Shown here piece after piece: positions 1 through 10,242 of a stretch of DNA of 64,000 bases. The translations under genes were made by a program, and so were the position numbers. The stretch is from assembly GCA_036250225.1 (NCBI GenBank), contig JAPZLL010000008.1:1054001-1118000 (forward strand), given 5' to 3'. Within the stretch, counting starts at the first letter, position 1. Every line of letters begins with the position of its first letter. This stretch comes from Cercophora sp. LCS_1 (lineage: Eukaryota > Ascomycota > Sordariomycetes > Sordariales > Lasiosphaeriaceae). Below the pieces are notes generated by a model that saw nothing but the letters and a program-made list of their open reading frames with translations, was not told the origin of the DNA and made no database searches.

Positions 1-763
1 TGAAAGACCCATCTCCAGGTGAGTGTGGTGGCAATGTAAGTTCCGTAGACGGGGCCGAGACACAGACCGGCGGTCGATCCGGCGTTCCAGAGGACGACGA
101 GCCAGACGCGTTGTTTGCCGTCGTACATGTCATGGATGCTACCTGCTGTGACGACGGCGGGGACCGCCGAGGCGAAGCCGGTGATAAAGCGGCCGATCCA
201 GACAGCGGAGTGGTGGGGGACGATTCCGGTGAGGAAGCAGAATGTGCTGTAGACGGCGCAGGAGACGAGATAGGGGGCTCGTCTGCCGATGAGTTCCGAG
301 AGGGCGGGGGTGAAGAGGCCGCCAAAGGCCTGGCCTAGGTTGTACCTGGTGTTGTGAGCTTCATGCAATTGAATAGGTGGGGGAATTCTTGCATGAAAGT
401 GAAGGCGAGGATGGAAGGGATTTGAGGTAGTCCATATTCTGGTTGGGCTGCGTGAGCAACCGAGGCCTGTTATCGTTGTCAGTTCAGCACTTGAAACTAG
501 CGGTGCTGACTTACACCAGTCGTGCTAACAACAGTGACAAAGAACTCCAGAAAGATGATGACGCTTGTGTCAAACGACTTCCTGAGTATAGACCAATTTC
601 TCGGGTGGTCTTCGCTATCCGAACGCCATGAGATCAGCCCATCGGAAGTCCGTTGAAGCCCTAGCTTGATCAGTTCCGGTTCTGAGGGCAGATGCGCCTC
701 GCTGCTGTTTGTATCCGAGTCGGACATGACAAGTGATGCGGATGTGTGGGCAAGTCCTGACAA
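1..763 (-). CDS. MFS transporter (DHA1-like), 5' part; 3' end outside window
   Basis: This encodes the N-terminal part of a major facilitator superfamily drug/metabolite:H+ antiporter of the plasma membrane. Exon 1 (763-515) carries the pre-TM1 signature DHPRNWS, typical of fungal DHA1 polyamine/drug transporters, then TM1. Exon 2 is 466-393. Exon 3 (345 to the left edge) carries the TM2-TM3 loop LSELIGRRAPY, the conserved G-R-R motif, followed by RFITGF and GSIHDMYDGKQR. The intron 514-467 has a GTAAGT donor. The second intron, 392-346, has a GCAAGA donor and a CACCAG acceptor, so it is a GC-AG intron; joining there restores TFMYNLGQ, which fits the family. Start is the ATG at 763; an in-frame ATG at 727 is an alternative. 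It diverges from the threonine-aldolase-like gene at 1492, so co-regulation is possible. Substrate cannot be told. At least two-thirds of the protein is missing. Confidence 0.88.
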
Positions 764-1491
764 CGAGGAGAGCCCGATGAAAGATATCCGCCATGTCTCA
801 GTCCTATATCCATCCTGCTACACCAACCATCACATGCCGTGCGTGGCAGCAATCTATGTCAGACTGACAATCAAAAGTGACTCAACCGTGCAAAATCCTA
901 CCTCGGGCCAGTATACCCAACCTGATTGCGCAGGGTGGTAACAAAACACCGGGATTCGGAACCACCAATCTGATCCTGAGCCGAGAACAGCGGCATGGTT
1001 AAAACAGGGTGACGTTGATCCTTTCGACGCACAGACTGAGAACTTTCAGGGGTTCAGCGGCCGAATAACAACAACATGGGATGTAAACCAACCAATAGGG
1101 ATGAAACTATCACAAAAATTCTGTTCAGTGTTTCGCTCCGACTCGGACCCCAACGGGCACCGCCCCTGGAGCTGAAGATATTGTTGTCACAATACCACCG
1201 AGCACGTCACAGTGATGGGTTGTGCTCGGTGAGTTGAGCCGTAATCAGCCGGTGATCATTCCTAGGAACGGGGGATGTGATGCGGATGCCTGGCCCGCTC
1301 GGAAAAGTACTCGGACTACTCTGAGTGGCTGAGTATCCGATGATACCCTTGACCGAGATGTAGATAAGTGATCAGTGTAAAACATAGCAGCAAAATATAT
1401 AAGCGGATTCGGAGAAGAGAGAAAACTCACCGGGATATCTCTACACGCAAATCAAAAACTTCACCAAACAACCCTGGTCAGCCAACCCAGC
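764..1491. promoter_or_regulatory. Shared divergent promoter region, MFS transporter / threonine aldolase
   Basis: This gap of 728 bases separates two genes transcribed apart, so it should hold both promoters. A TATA-like ATATATAAG lies near 1395, about 95 bases before the threonine aldolase ATG and on its strand. No other coding potential was seen; the short open frames here lack family signatures. Specific factor sites were not identified. Confidence 0.5.
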
Positions 1492-2745
1492 ATGACCAAA
1501 ACAACCGACATCTCAACCCGTGCCTGGGGCACCAAACTCACCTCCAACGGCCAAACCTCCCATGACCCCAACACCACCTCCTGGGGTGATCCCCACCTGA
1601 CGGGCTCAGCCTACGACTTCCGAAGTAAGCCAACCTCCCATTCTCTCTTCCCTCTTTTCACCCCTTGAACCCTCCTAAAAAGTGTAGCCGACGCAATAAC
1701 AACCCCCACAACCTCCCAACTCACCGCCCTAACCCACGCAACCCTCAACGACGACGTCTTCAACGAAGATGCCTCTACAGCCACTTTTGAGTCCCAAATC
1801 GCAGCCCTCTTCGGTCGCCAATCCGCCTGTTTTGTAGTTTCCTGCACAATGGCCAACCAACTCGCCCTTGCTGCTCTCTGCCAACGTAACCCCGGTGCAA
1901 TCCTAGCCGACGCCTCCTCCCACATCGTCAAGTATGAAGCAGGCGGGTTGTTTCGTGCACCATTCCAACCTGTTTCTCCGAAAAATGGACACCATCTCAC
2001 TTTGGATGATATTGTTGAAAACGTAAAACTTGAGGGTGAATGTCAATGGGAGGTCTGTCCGACTGGTATCGTGTCCATTGAAAACACGACACACGGGAAC
2101 GTTGTTGCATTGACCGAGTTGAGGAAGATGAGGGAGTGGACGGCTACACGCGGGTTAGCGATGCATATCGATGGGGCGAGGATATGGGACGCTTCCGCCT
2201 CGGGTGGTGGTTCGCTGACCGAAATTGCGGCACAGGCGGATACGGTCGCTGTTGCGTTTGGTAAGGGGATTGGAGCACCGATTGGAGCCATGGTTGTTGG
2301 CGATGAGGAGGTGGTGAGACGGGTGAAGCGGTTGAGGCAGAGTGTTGGAGGTGGGGTGAGGAAGGTGGGGTTTTTGGCTGCTGCTGCGAGGGAGGCGGTT
2401 AGGGAGAACTGGGGCGATGGGATGGGAGTTTTCAAAGGGGTGCATGAGGCGACGAGACGGGTGGCGGAGATGTGGACTGAGAGGGGAGGGAGTTTAGTCC
2501 GAAGGGTGGAGACGAGTATGGTTTGGTTGGATTTGAAGAGTGCGGGTGTGACGGCAGGGATGGTGAATGAGTTGGCGATGAGGAGGGGCGTGTTGGTTGC
2601 GGCGCCGAGGGTGGTGTTGCACCATCAGATTTGTGGGAAGGCGTTGGCGGCGTTGGAGCAGGTGTTTGAGGATGTATTGGTTAGAAAGCAGGTGTGTGTG
2701 GGAAGGAGCGCTGTTGGCAAGGGGTGTGGCCAAGCGGGGCAATGA
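1492..2745 (+). CDS. Threonine aldolase-like PLP enzyme (beta-eliminating lyase family)
   Basis: A fold-type I PLP enzyme of the low-specificity threonine aldolase family, which cleaves beta-hydroxy amino acids to glycine and an aldehyde; fungal relatives include amino-acid racemases in secondary metabolism. Exon 1 is 1492-1624, the intron 1625-1687 (GTAAGC...GTGTAG), exon 2 1688-2745, giving 396 residues. Near residue 42 is the family signature DFRTDAITTPT; then NDDVFNEDAS, the glycine-loop equivalent CFVVSCTMAN, the PLP aspartate in HIDGARIWDA (about residue 206) and the Schiff-base lysine in AFGKGIGAPIGA (about residue 237). All key residues are present, so it should be active. The coding strand is C-rich in the 5' half and G-rich in the 3' half. 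A decayed copy of its 3' end lies at 12.86-12.96 kb beside a P450 relic, which suggests a lost biosynthetic cluster. Whether it is an aldolase or racemase is not decidable from sequence. Confidence 0.85.
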
Positions 2746-2921
2746 AAATCGAATTTTGGCTACTCTCCCATTTTCTTCTCTTGATGTGCCTGTGCTGTGG
2801 CTCTCTAGCCCGTTGACTACGTGTGCTTGTTCAGGTGTTCTTGCATCTGCTTCTGTAGTGAAGACACTCTTTCGGCTTCCGCTGCTAAGTCTAACCAGAG
2901 GAGAGATATGACACAAACTGC

Positions 2922-4001
2922 TCACTTCTCTAAGACCATCCTCAGATCGCCTGCAAAGGTCTTCTGCCAATATTCCTCGCCCCGGGTCGGCACCCAGCCC
3001 AGCCTCCTGGCCACGGCCGCAACGGTGCGCGAGTTGCTGGCGAGGCCTGCCTCCACTATGTCCTCGTCCATGGTGCCGTTCAACTCGGCCGCCGCCGCCT
3101 TGGTCGCATCGGCAACCGAGATGGTGAGGACGGTGGAATCGGTAATCTTACCCGCGTCGAAGCAAGCGTCGGCCACGCCCTGGGCCACGTCGCGCCACGA
3201 GTGCCGCCCATTGCCGCCAAACAAGATACCCTTCTTGCCCGTCGGCACGCCCTCGCCACCGCGGTCTGCTATGGCTTCGACCACGACGCGGTACAGTGCC
3301 GCCGTGTCCTCGACGTGTACATGGTCCCACACGCCGTCGCCCTCGCCAATGACTACAGACCGATCCATCATCAGCGCCATCCGCACCATGGCTGGCACCT
3401 GGACGCTCATCTTGTTGAAGAGGCCCGTACCGACGCCGTAGATGGCCGGGCTCATGATGACGACGGTCGACACGCCCAGCTCGACGCCGAGGTCGATGAC
3501 CGCCAGCTCCGTTGTGCGCTGTGGGTACAGCTGGGCCGCTTCGCGCGTCTTTTCGTAGGCGTAGACGTCGTCCACGGCATCGTCAAACTCGCGGTCTGCC
3601 GGCGAGTGCAGGTACTTGCCCGACACGGGCCGGTCACCGAGGTTGGACGTGCCTGATGTGTGCAAGTACCAGACGGCCTGGCCGGTGGCGGCCTTGCGCT
3701 GGCCGAGGCCGCGGATCAGTGCAAGGCCCGACGGCGTGTGATAGCCCACGGTGCAGTTGATGACAATATCGTGCTCGCTGGCGACCGCCGTCGTTTTGTC
3801 GGTGTCGTCGAGCCCTTCGTATAGGACGGGCTTAACGCGATTGCCGTAAGTGGCGGTGAGGGTGGCCGCGGCTGATGCTGAGCGCAAGAGACAGGTGATG
3901 GGGTGGCTTCTCAGGGATTCTGACGGGGAGGCTAGGAGGGCGGTCAGGATGCTGCCGCCAATGTAGCCGGTTGGGCCAGTGAGGAGGATCTTGGGAGCCA
4001 T
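2922..4001 (-). CDS. Extended short-chain dehydrogenase / NAD(P)-dependent epimerase-like
   Basis: An intronless frame of 359 residues starting at the ATG at 4001. It is an NAD(P)-binding Rossmann protein of the extended SDR/epimerase class, presumably cytosolic and reducing or epimerising an unknown substrate. The N-terminus has the nucleotide-binding TGPTGYIG (GxxGxxG, residues 8-15). The catalytic pair Y147-x3-K151 sits in VYAYEKTREA, with a serine-rich strand HTSGTSN before it. IYGVGTGLFNK and a C-terminal substrate-binding half follow, giving the length usual for the family. It is convergent with the threonine-aldolase-like gene (176 bases between stops), and shares with the transporter and PLP enzyme a composition suited to a small metabolic cluster, though a cluster role is inference only. 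Base composition is GC-rich with strong third-position bias, typical of an expressed native gene here. Confidence 0.85.
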   Translation of the reverse strand: MAPKILLTGPTGYIGGSILTALLASPSESLRSHPITCLLRSASAAATLTATYGNRVKPVLYEGLDDTDKTTAVASEHDIVINCTVGYHTPSGLALIRGLGQRKAATGQAVWYLHTSGTSNLGDRPVSGKYLHSPADREFDDAVDDVYAYEKTREAAQLYPQRTTELAVIDLGVELGVSTVVIMSPAIYGVGTGLFNKMSVQVPAMVRMALMMDRSVVIGEGDGVWDHVHVEDTAALYRVVVEAIADRGGEGVPTGKKGILFGGNGRHSWRDVAQGVADACFDAGKITDSTVLTISVADATKAAAAELNGTMDEDIVEAGLASNSRTVAAVARRLGWVPTRGEEYWQKTFAGDLRMVLEK

Positions 4002-4230
4002 TTTGGCGGAATTATCTACTTCACTTTGGTGACCGGATTAGAAACTGTCGGGACAAATTGTTGTTTATATCCATGTTGGAGTGTAGCGGAGTCGCGGAGC
4101 CGTGGATTTGCGGAGGGCCGGAGTCGCGGAGTCGGGTGGACTTTACGCGATGTTTCCCGAAGGTTTGTCATGAGGGCTTCCTCGCGGCGCAAATCCCATT
4201 CCGATCGGCTTACGGGCATCTCTTATCACA

Positions 4231-4362
4231 GCCTGGTTATCTGAGACGGATCTGGGCTCACGAAATTTCCTTTTTCGTTCGTAGTCCTGAGCTGGGGTGA
4301 GCTGTAGCTGATTTGTCCTGAGCTAAGGTGATCCCATACGCCGCCGTCTCATAGCCTCAGGC
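4231..4362. mobile_element. Possible MITE-like unit with imperfect 19-bp terminal inverted repeats
   Basis: The 19 bases at 4231-4249 (GCCTGGTTATCTGAGACGG) match the reverse complement of 4344-4362 at 14 positions, including 8 consecutive terminal bases TGAGACGG. Inside are two copies of the 17-base pattern CCTGAGC-N3-GGTGA(G/T)C, at 4286 and 4317, which recurs at 9655 and 9708. No convincing target-site duplication was found. It could equally be a chance hairpin in a repeat-rich spacer. Confidence 0.3.
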
Positions 4363-4424
4363 CCGTTTTTAGTCCCCTCGGCTAAAGTTTCCTTTCAATC
4401 TCCCCCGCAGTGCCACATTTCTGG

Positions 4425-4600
4425 CATATACTGGTACACTTTGTGGGATAGTACGTAGCATCCTGGTCTAATTCCAAAGATAGGACGTCGTATTCTGGTA
4501 CCAAAATAGGGATAGCGTTTAGTATACTGGTATATTATACATACCAGTACATAATGTACTGGTCTGGAGTATGTTGGTACATAATATACAGCTTAGAATA
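4425..4600. repeat. AT-rich tract of degenerate TACTGGTA units
   Basis: The motif ACTGGTA, or its reverse complement TACCAGT, or one-base variants of them, recurs about six times in roughly 175 bases (for example ATACTGGTACA near 4430, TATACTGGTATA near 4522, ATACCAGTACAT near 4540, TGTTGGTACATA near 4574). The tract is markedly richer in A+T than its surroundings. It may be a decayed satellite-like array or RIP-mutated repeat; neither can be proven here. Confidence 0.45.
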
Positions 4601-5211
4601 TACAAGTGCATAATATCCTAGGCTTTTCGGTCATCTCCCCCATGCAAGTGAACAACCAAGGACTCGGACGTCGAGGTCTTGAAGAGAGCTAATGGGCTTC
4701 GGGGGCTAGCCACTACCATTGAAAACAACCCCGCTCAGTAGCGTACCCAGGAAAAAGGGTCTAGATATAGACCCAAGAACGTAGAAACAGACCGCCCTCC
4801 TTCTGACCAGAGGGCCGGAGAACAGCAAATTCCGGTCAGACTCCCGGAAGGTCAGAAAGAAGGAAGAAAGTAGTATCCGGATCAAGACTCTATCTACGGA
4901 ACGAAACGTTCCGAATAAATACGCACGCCAAAAAGAACAGATTCCCACCTCTGACCAGAATGGGCTTAACAGATCCTACGTTATAACTTCTGAATCCAGC
5001 CCAGTGGGCCAGTCCACAGAATCAATATGGACAGAAATTAAGCGATATGAACACAGTTGCAGCCCTCAATTAGTAGTACCATGTTTCTCACATAATCTTC
5101 CAAGGCCTCAAGGTTTTTACTCTTTCACCTTTAGAGAAGCTAGAGAACTCTTATTATATGCCTCTTGTAGCAAATGGCTTACGCACTCGTGGTGGCTCAG
5201 CCTGATTGGCG

Positions 5212-5755
5212 TGTTGGCAGTACGCTGACTAGATGCCAGAGGCCATCCTTCCACAGCCTGAATCTTGGCCATGTAACAGCCTTTTCACCACCCTGTAATG
5301 ATCAGATGTGGATCGTGCTCAGGGAAGGCCTGAGCCACGACTAGATTGGGAGAAGTGGTGGACGGGGTTATGAATCACAGTGATCGTTAGATAGCCTAAA
5401 GGTATCTCGATGCAAACGATGCAAAGTAGTGTTATTATCGTTACTGAAGGAGGGACTTCTAACTTAAGGAAAGCCGGGCCAGTCCGGCGTATATATAGAC
5501 CGCCTCCCTGGGACCCGGGGACCCGAAGAACCCGATCTTGGGTCGCAGGGCCCTACCTGATTGGCTGTTAAGGGGCTTGTGGGTCGTTGCACCCTGGATG
5601 CCTGGCACTGCCTGAACGCCAGTGAGCCTCAGCCTCGGTGTTGACGAAGCTGAATCCTATGGAGTGGTCTATAAAGAATGAGGTTCTGGCTGGAAGCCAG
5701 AACTACAAGAACGAGGAACATTCAACGTTCAATACAATCAACTTGTTGCAACCCA
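5212..5755 (+). mobile_element. LTR-like segment (possible solo LTR)
   Basis: The segment begins TGTTGGCAGTACGC, contains a TATA box (GTATATATAG near 5490) and a second TATAAAG near 5670, then a perfect hairpin GTTCTGGCT-GGA-AGCCAGAAC at 5683-5703 and an AC-rich end with TTCAATACAATCAACTTG. This arrangement of promoter, stem-loop and CAAT-rich tail resembles fungal retrotransposon LTRs. No second copy, primer-binding site, polyprotein or flanking duplication is visible, so the borders are guesses. Confidence 0.3.
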
Positions 5756-5829
5756 CATCATTTCCACCAAATCTAGAGTGCAGTGTTTCTGACAGGAATC
5801 GATCGGACATTCGGGCTCTTCAACGGCCG

Positions 5830-6345
5830 CTACAACAGGGAACAGGTCCTTAAATCTTCTGGCAATCCTAATAGCCTCATCCGCATCCAGACGTGGTCAC
5901 GGTTAGGCGTACTCAGCATGTAGTCACGACGCACGAGACAGAGGAAAGGCCACTTGTAGGTTGACGGCGAAACGCCAGCGGTCAGAGCTGATAGATTCAA
6001 GCCAAACAAAGCTACCTTTGCACATTGTTCGATAACGACAGTCCAAGCTCCAAAACCACGCGGTAGTCTAGACCAAGGAATTTCCAACCTAGATGGCAAC
6101 ACCCAGTGAATGATATCTTCAGCGCGGAGAATATCCATGAGAGGATCCTCCTTTCCGATCTTACCGTCAGTGAAGACCTGATGGGTCTCCCTAACAGTCT
6201 TAGCATGGCTTTGATTGCCCTTGAGCTCAGTCATCCCCGGCCCGCCAATGGAAAATCCCGTGCAGCGGTAGGACGTCCACGCCTTCACATCTCTGGCGTC
6301 CAACATGACAGTGCCGTTGTCCTTGATGATGAACTCGCACATCAT
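5830..6345 (-). CDS. Unrecognised open frame, 171 residues
   Basis: An uninterrupted frame from an ATG at 6345 that stays open upstream for about 75 bases, so the true start or a 5' exon could be further up near 6420. The N-terminal third (EFIIKDNGTVMLDARDVKAW, then IGGPGMTELKGN) has the mixed composition of real protein and no low-complexity. No signal peptide, membrane segment or family motif that I can name is present. It lies next to repeat-like DNA and may be a fragment of a longer gene. I do not assign a function; it may be non-coding. Confidence 0.3.
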   Translation of the reverse strand: MMCEFIIKDNGTVMLDARDVKAWTSYRCTGFSIGGPGMTELKGNQSHAKTVRETHQVFTDGKIGKEDPLMDILRAEDIIHWVLPSRLEIPWSRLPRGFGAWTVVIEQCAKVALFGLNLSALTAGVSPSTYKWPFLCLVRRDYMLSTPNRDHVWMRMRLLGLPEDLRTCSLL

Positions 6346-7069
6346 CTCCGGGACTTCCCGGCCGAGGACCTCAGCGATGGAGGGTGGGGTTACCAGACTG
6401 TCGGGTCCAGTCCACTGTCATGGCGAGCATTTGCACTACCATTGGAGTTCGGATTCTTCTTTTGACAACAGCTTACGTTAGTCCAAAGCAATACATAACG
6501 TAATTCCTGCGGCTCCAGTCTCTTGCTACACTTTCGTCGCCGATAGCGCTCCCGGTAACTACCGTTCCGTAGCTCGACTTGAGATCTCCCTCCTCCCCTG
6601 GCCAATACCTCTACCTAAAAGCTGCACGAGATGCAGTTGCAGGTTGAAGCTGAAAACGACGCAAAACCCGGAGGCCGTGTCGTTGAGGCCCTCATGGCCG
6701 CCGCCTTTGGTTGGTGTATGACCGAAATCCCGATCCACAGGGTTCGCGTATGGAGGCGGCGGTAAAGGGAGTTTTCGTGTGCGGAAGAGTGGTTGGGGGC
6801 TTCCCGTCAGAGGGTGCTGCAAGCGACGGCGAATGCATTTTCGATTGGCCACAGGCGAACCACATATGTTGAAGGGAGCACGCGCCAGCCTAGCACCCCA
6901 GCTCCCTGCCCCCGTATTTATATTTTGTACTGTACCCAAGGCCAGACAACAACGCTGCTCGCTCCAACAGCTTTGGCGGTGCCACTTGCTTGCGTGACGC
7001 CTCTCGCACCTCAAGACCACGGACTGCAACGCCTTCCACGACGCATCATCCTAATTGCTCTTCGCCAAG

Positions 7070-8141
7070 ATGGCTGTTTACAGCATCGACAGCGCGATAA
7101 GCTCCTTCTTTGCATCAAGCACAACGGCAACTAGACAGCAATGCGATGCGCTCGCGTCTTCACTTGCAGGCAGCCCGGTCAGTCCTGTGCAGATACAGGG
7201 ATCATTCAGCTACACCTTGACAGCGGGGACAAACAATGGCAAGATATTCCAGTTTCGGGTCCAGGAGTCCGGTCTCGACATGGAAACCATGAGTTTGGCC
7301 AGAGCAAATCATCCGCAGTTTGTGGCCGACTGCAAATACCACGGAACCATTGGCCAATCACGACCCCTCCACATCTACGAGATGGACAACCTTCCTGGGA
7401 CCCCGTATATTATGGCACGCGACATCTCCGCTACGCAACCGCCCGACGCCGTGCTCCGACAGCGTAATACAGTGAAAGACTTGGCGAGGTATGTTCGTGT
7501 GCATATATCCCCGTTTTTTTCAAGTTGACCCTGACAGTGTGAACAGGTTCTTCACACAGTCGTGGAGTGCGAGTCAGCACTTGCCTCAGGATGATTCAAG
7601 TGCTTTACTTGCCGAGTTTCACGACAAGTTTGACCTTCTTGCCCGATCGCTACCGCCTCGATTTGCGCCGAACCTGGGCAAAGTTCGCCAAGAGCTCCCA
7701 GCCCTCTTCACTGGGGCGCTTCCTTTTGTTCTCAACCACGGAGATCTCTGCGAAATGAATCTTCTTGTAAACCCCACAACTGGCAACATCACGGGGATCG
7801 TCGACTGGGCTGAGGCAAGGGTTCTTCCTTTCGGCTTTTCCTTGTGGGCGCTTGAGAACATCCTCGGCTGCATGGACTCTAAGGGATGGCGTTACTATGA
7901 CAATCGTCGTGAACTCGAAGATCTCTTCTGGCAAACCTTCTCAGAGGGAGCTAGCAGTGCTTCAGATCTTGATTTGCGACTGATCCGAACTGCGAGAATG
8001 GCCGGCTTGTTCTACCGGTACGGCTTCATTGTGGAGGGCAAGGACGTCAAAGGCGTGGTGGACCAAGCCGATGCTTCTTCACTCGCATATCTTGATGCAT
8101 TCTGCTCAGCTGACGACTTGGCCCCTACAACGACATGCTAG
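7070..8141 (+). CDS. Aminoglycoside phosphotransferase-like (APH) kinase-fold protein
   Basis: A protein-kinase-fold small-molecule kinase of the APH/choline-kinase group, widespread in fungi with mostly unknown substrates. Exon 1 is 7070-7488, the intron 7489-7546 (GTATGT...GAACAG), exon 2 7547-8141, giving 337 residues. The catalytic loop is NHGDLCEMNLLV (H204, catalytic D206, N211). The metal-binding equivalent of DFG is GIVDWAEA (D226). These are the two hallmarks of the family and both are intact. The N-lobe is short and its ATP-binding lysine is not obvious, as is common in fungal members. The ATG has a good context (CCAAGATGG). Upstream GC-rich exon-like sequence is probably 5' leader. 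The likely role is phosphorylation of an unknown small metabolite; antibiotic resistance should not be assumed. Confidence 0.85.
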
Positions 8142-9619
8142 TAGCCGGGTTTAGTTTCCATTTTTAGATGTCTTCTTAGGTGCGACAGACAGTCGTCGAT
8201 GTACCTATGAGCCGTTGAAAATATCCTCTACAATGTTTCCCTCAAGGCAGCACCGTCTAAAACGTGCCAAAGCACGCCTCTGTCGTGACGTGTCCGTAGC
8301 AGTCCTCGGAATTGGTCCCGCAACATGGCGGTGGGGAGCAAGGGGAGAAGCTGGATACATGACAATAAGTCAAGACTGGGAGGAAAGGTGGAAACTGCGG
8401 AACTATAACTCCGTTGAAGGCGCTCCGGCCAAACCGCACAAGAGAAACCAGGAGGGATGACTTGGCATTAAATCTGCATGAACATGTTCCCGAAAGCTTT
8501 TTCGGTCTCATTCAACAGTTATGGAGAGACTAGCGGCGGCACCGAATTTGACCAGGAAAAGGGCCGGTGTATAACCCTCGGTCACGACAAAATCCCAACA
8601 CTAGTCGCTGGTCGAAAGTAGGCGCCGGATTGTGCTGGGCGTCAGCAGGTTCCCCTGACTCCCGTCGACCAAAGCACCAGCAGAGAGAAACATCTAGAAT
8701 CACACCAGAAGAATTTCGAGCTGGGCTTTTACTCACCCAACGCCAGCGCCTTAACACCGCTCATCTCTGTCATTATGAAGCTGAAGGCCCCGCTTTGGTT
8801 GAGATCCACTACGGTGGTATTAACCGGTGCGTAGAGTGGTTGAATTGGCAGACCTCGACAGCGGCGTAGATGGGGCAAGTCTACGGTTTTAATGTTGTAT
8901 ATTAACTTGTCATTTGAATGCTGCCGGAGTTTCCAGCGTTTCAACTTATTACCCCGCCTTCAGCTGCACCGACACGAACCAATCCGACTTTACAGTACCA
9001 AGGGCGAAATGTTATTGGACATGGACCAAGGCAATGCCCTCTCTCTTTTTTTCAGCGCATGCGATTACATGTTGGGCGCCTATTGGTTACACGTCTGGAG
9101 GACGTGACCCCACAATGCTGCCGAAAAGTAGGGACTCTACCTCAAGTTTCCACAAGGTATTCATCGTAAGAGCACGTGCTTGGATACGACACTACCTACC
9201 TAGGTAGCTGCTATAAAGCAGAGCACCCAGGCCCAACCAAAGCATCTCGTCATTGGCCCGCGGCCTATGACCTGGTCGCGACGATGGATCGTGACATTGA
9301 TCTTCGAGCAGTCCGCTGTAAGGCCTCTCCTTTCAGCCCGTTCAATACCGGTATTTACTAAATCTGACCTCTTTAGTTCTAGTTCGATGCTGAATCGTAG
9401 CGTTTTGTCGAGATATGTTGATTAAATCAGGATTAAATAACAGGAGGAGTATTTATAGGAGGTGTAAGCGCGAGACTTAGAGGACAGAAATCTCCAGCGC
9501 TCAGGTCAGTAATACGAATAACTACACAAGCTTGTATGTTTCAAAGTGGGACACATTTTGGCCATCTTTATATATGGGACCAGTTCTGGGCCCCCCGGCT
9601 AGAGTTGAAGTGATTCGGT

Positions 9620-9636
9620 AGACTGCGCCGCAGTCT
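9620..9636. repeat. Perfect 17-base palindrome
   Basis: AGACTGCG-C-CGCAGTCT has two 8-base arms and a single central base. It sits 19 bases before the CCTGAGC repeat array. It could be a factor-binding site or part of an inverted-repeat element. Confidence 0.6.
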
Positions 9637-9654
9637 GCCAAAAATGGTACTTGG

Positions 9655-9724
9655 CCTGAGCAAAGGTGAGCAAGCCTGAGCAAAGACTGAGCCGGCCCTG
9701 AGCCGACCCTGAGCCGGGGTGAGC
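9655..9724 (+). repeat. CCTGAGC-N3-GGTGAGC repeat array
   Basis: Two exact-spaced copies of CCTGAGC-N3-GGTGAGC lie at 9655-9671 and 9708-9724, with further CTGAGC words between them. The same 17-base pattern occurs twice at 4286 and 4317, over 5 kb away, once with a G-to-T change. Recurrence at two loci suggests copies of one dispersed element. Confidence 0.55.
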
Positions 9725-10242
9725 AGTGTCACGTGGGCGGGGTACAAAAAAGGAAATTTGGTGTTGCCCAGATTCGTCTCATATAACATCTAATACCACG
9801 TCAAGTGGCCTGGACAGGTATCCAAATTTCCAATATGCGTCAACACAAAACCCCAAAGCCATTTTAATATCATTTTTAGACATTTAAATATCGAGAGATG
9901 CATTGGGATCTTGAACTCACTCCTTTTCAGTGGGTAATCATCCTTCCGATCATCCCTCCGGCTTTTCGTGTGTGGCGTTTATTTTGTCAAGGACTCACCG
10001 GGACAGCAAAACATGAGCTTCCAGGTTTTCCAATAATACAGCTACGGGACCTCGGTTTTAGACCATCCGGCGAGCGTTGTCAATCTACTGGAAATTCGCG
10101 CGCTGCTCGTGAAGACGAAGACGTCGCCAAAACATAACGCAATTGCAAGTCGTCCCCTGCGTTCCTCTCCGAAACTAATAATATATGGAAAACCGCGCCA
10201 CTAGTTTCAACACACGTTACAATCTTTGTCGAACTTTGCCCC

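Larger units (their letters stand above)
4002..7069. other. Gene-poor 3 kb stretch with repeats and mobile-element-like debris
   Basis: Between the SDR start and the kinase-like gene at 7070 no confidently coding gene is seen. The stretch holds, in order: short GCGGAG/GTCGCGGAG repeats near 4085-4135, a small inverted-repeat unit (4231-4362), an AT-rich tract built of TACTGGTA-like units (4425-4600), open but unrecognised frames at 4.7-5.2 kb, an LTR-like segment (5212-5755), and an unrecognised open frame (5830-6345). The AT-rich and repetitive character stands out from neighbouring coding DNA. Confidence 0.6.
8142..10242. other. Intergenic 2.1 kb, repeat-containing, no gene recognised
   Basis: No open frame here has family signatures. 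The region is A+T-richer from about 8880. It contains the 12-base palindrome CTACCTAGGTAG near 9195, a 17-base palindrome at 9620-9636, and an array of CCTGAGC/CTGAGCC words at 9655-9724, followed by CACGTG near 9731. It separates the kinase-like gene from the polyketide-synthase relic and looks like old repeat debris. Confidence 0.5.
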
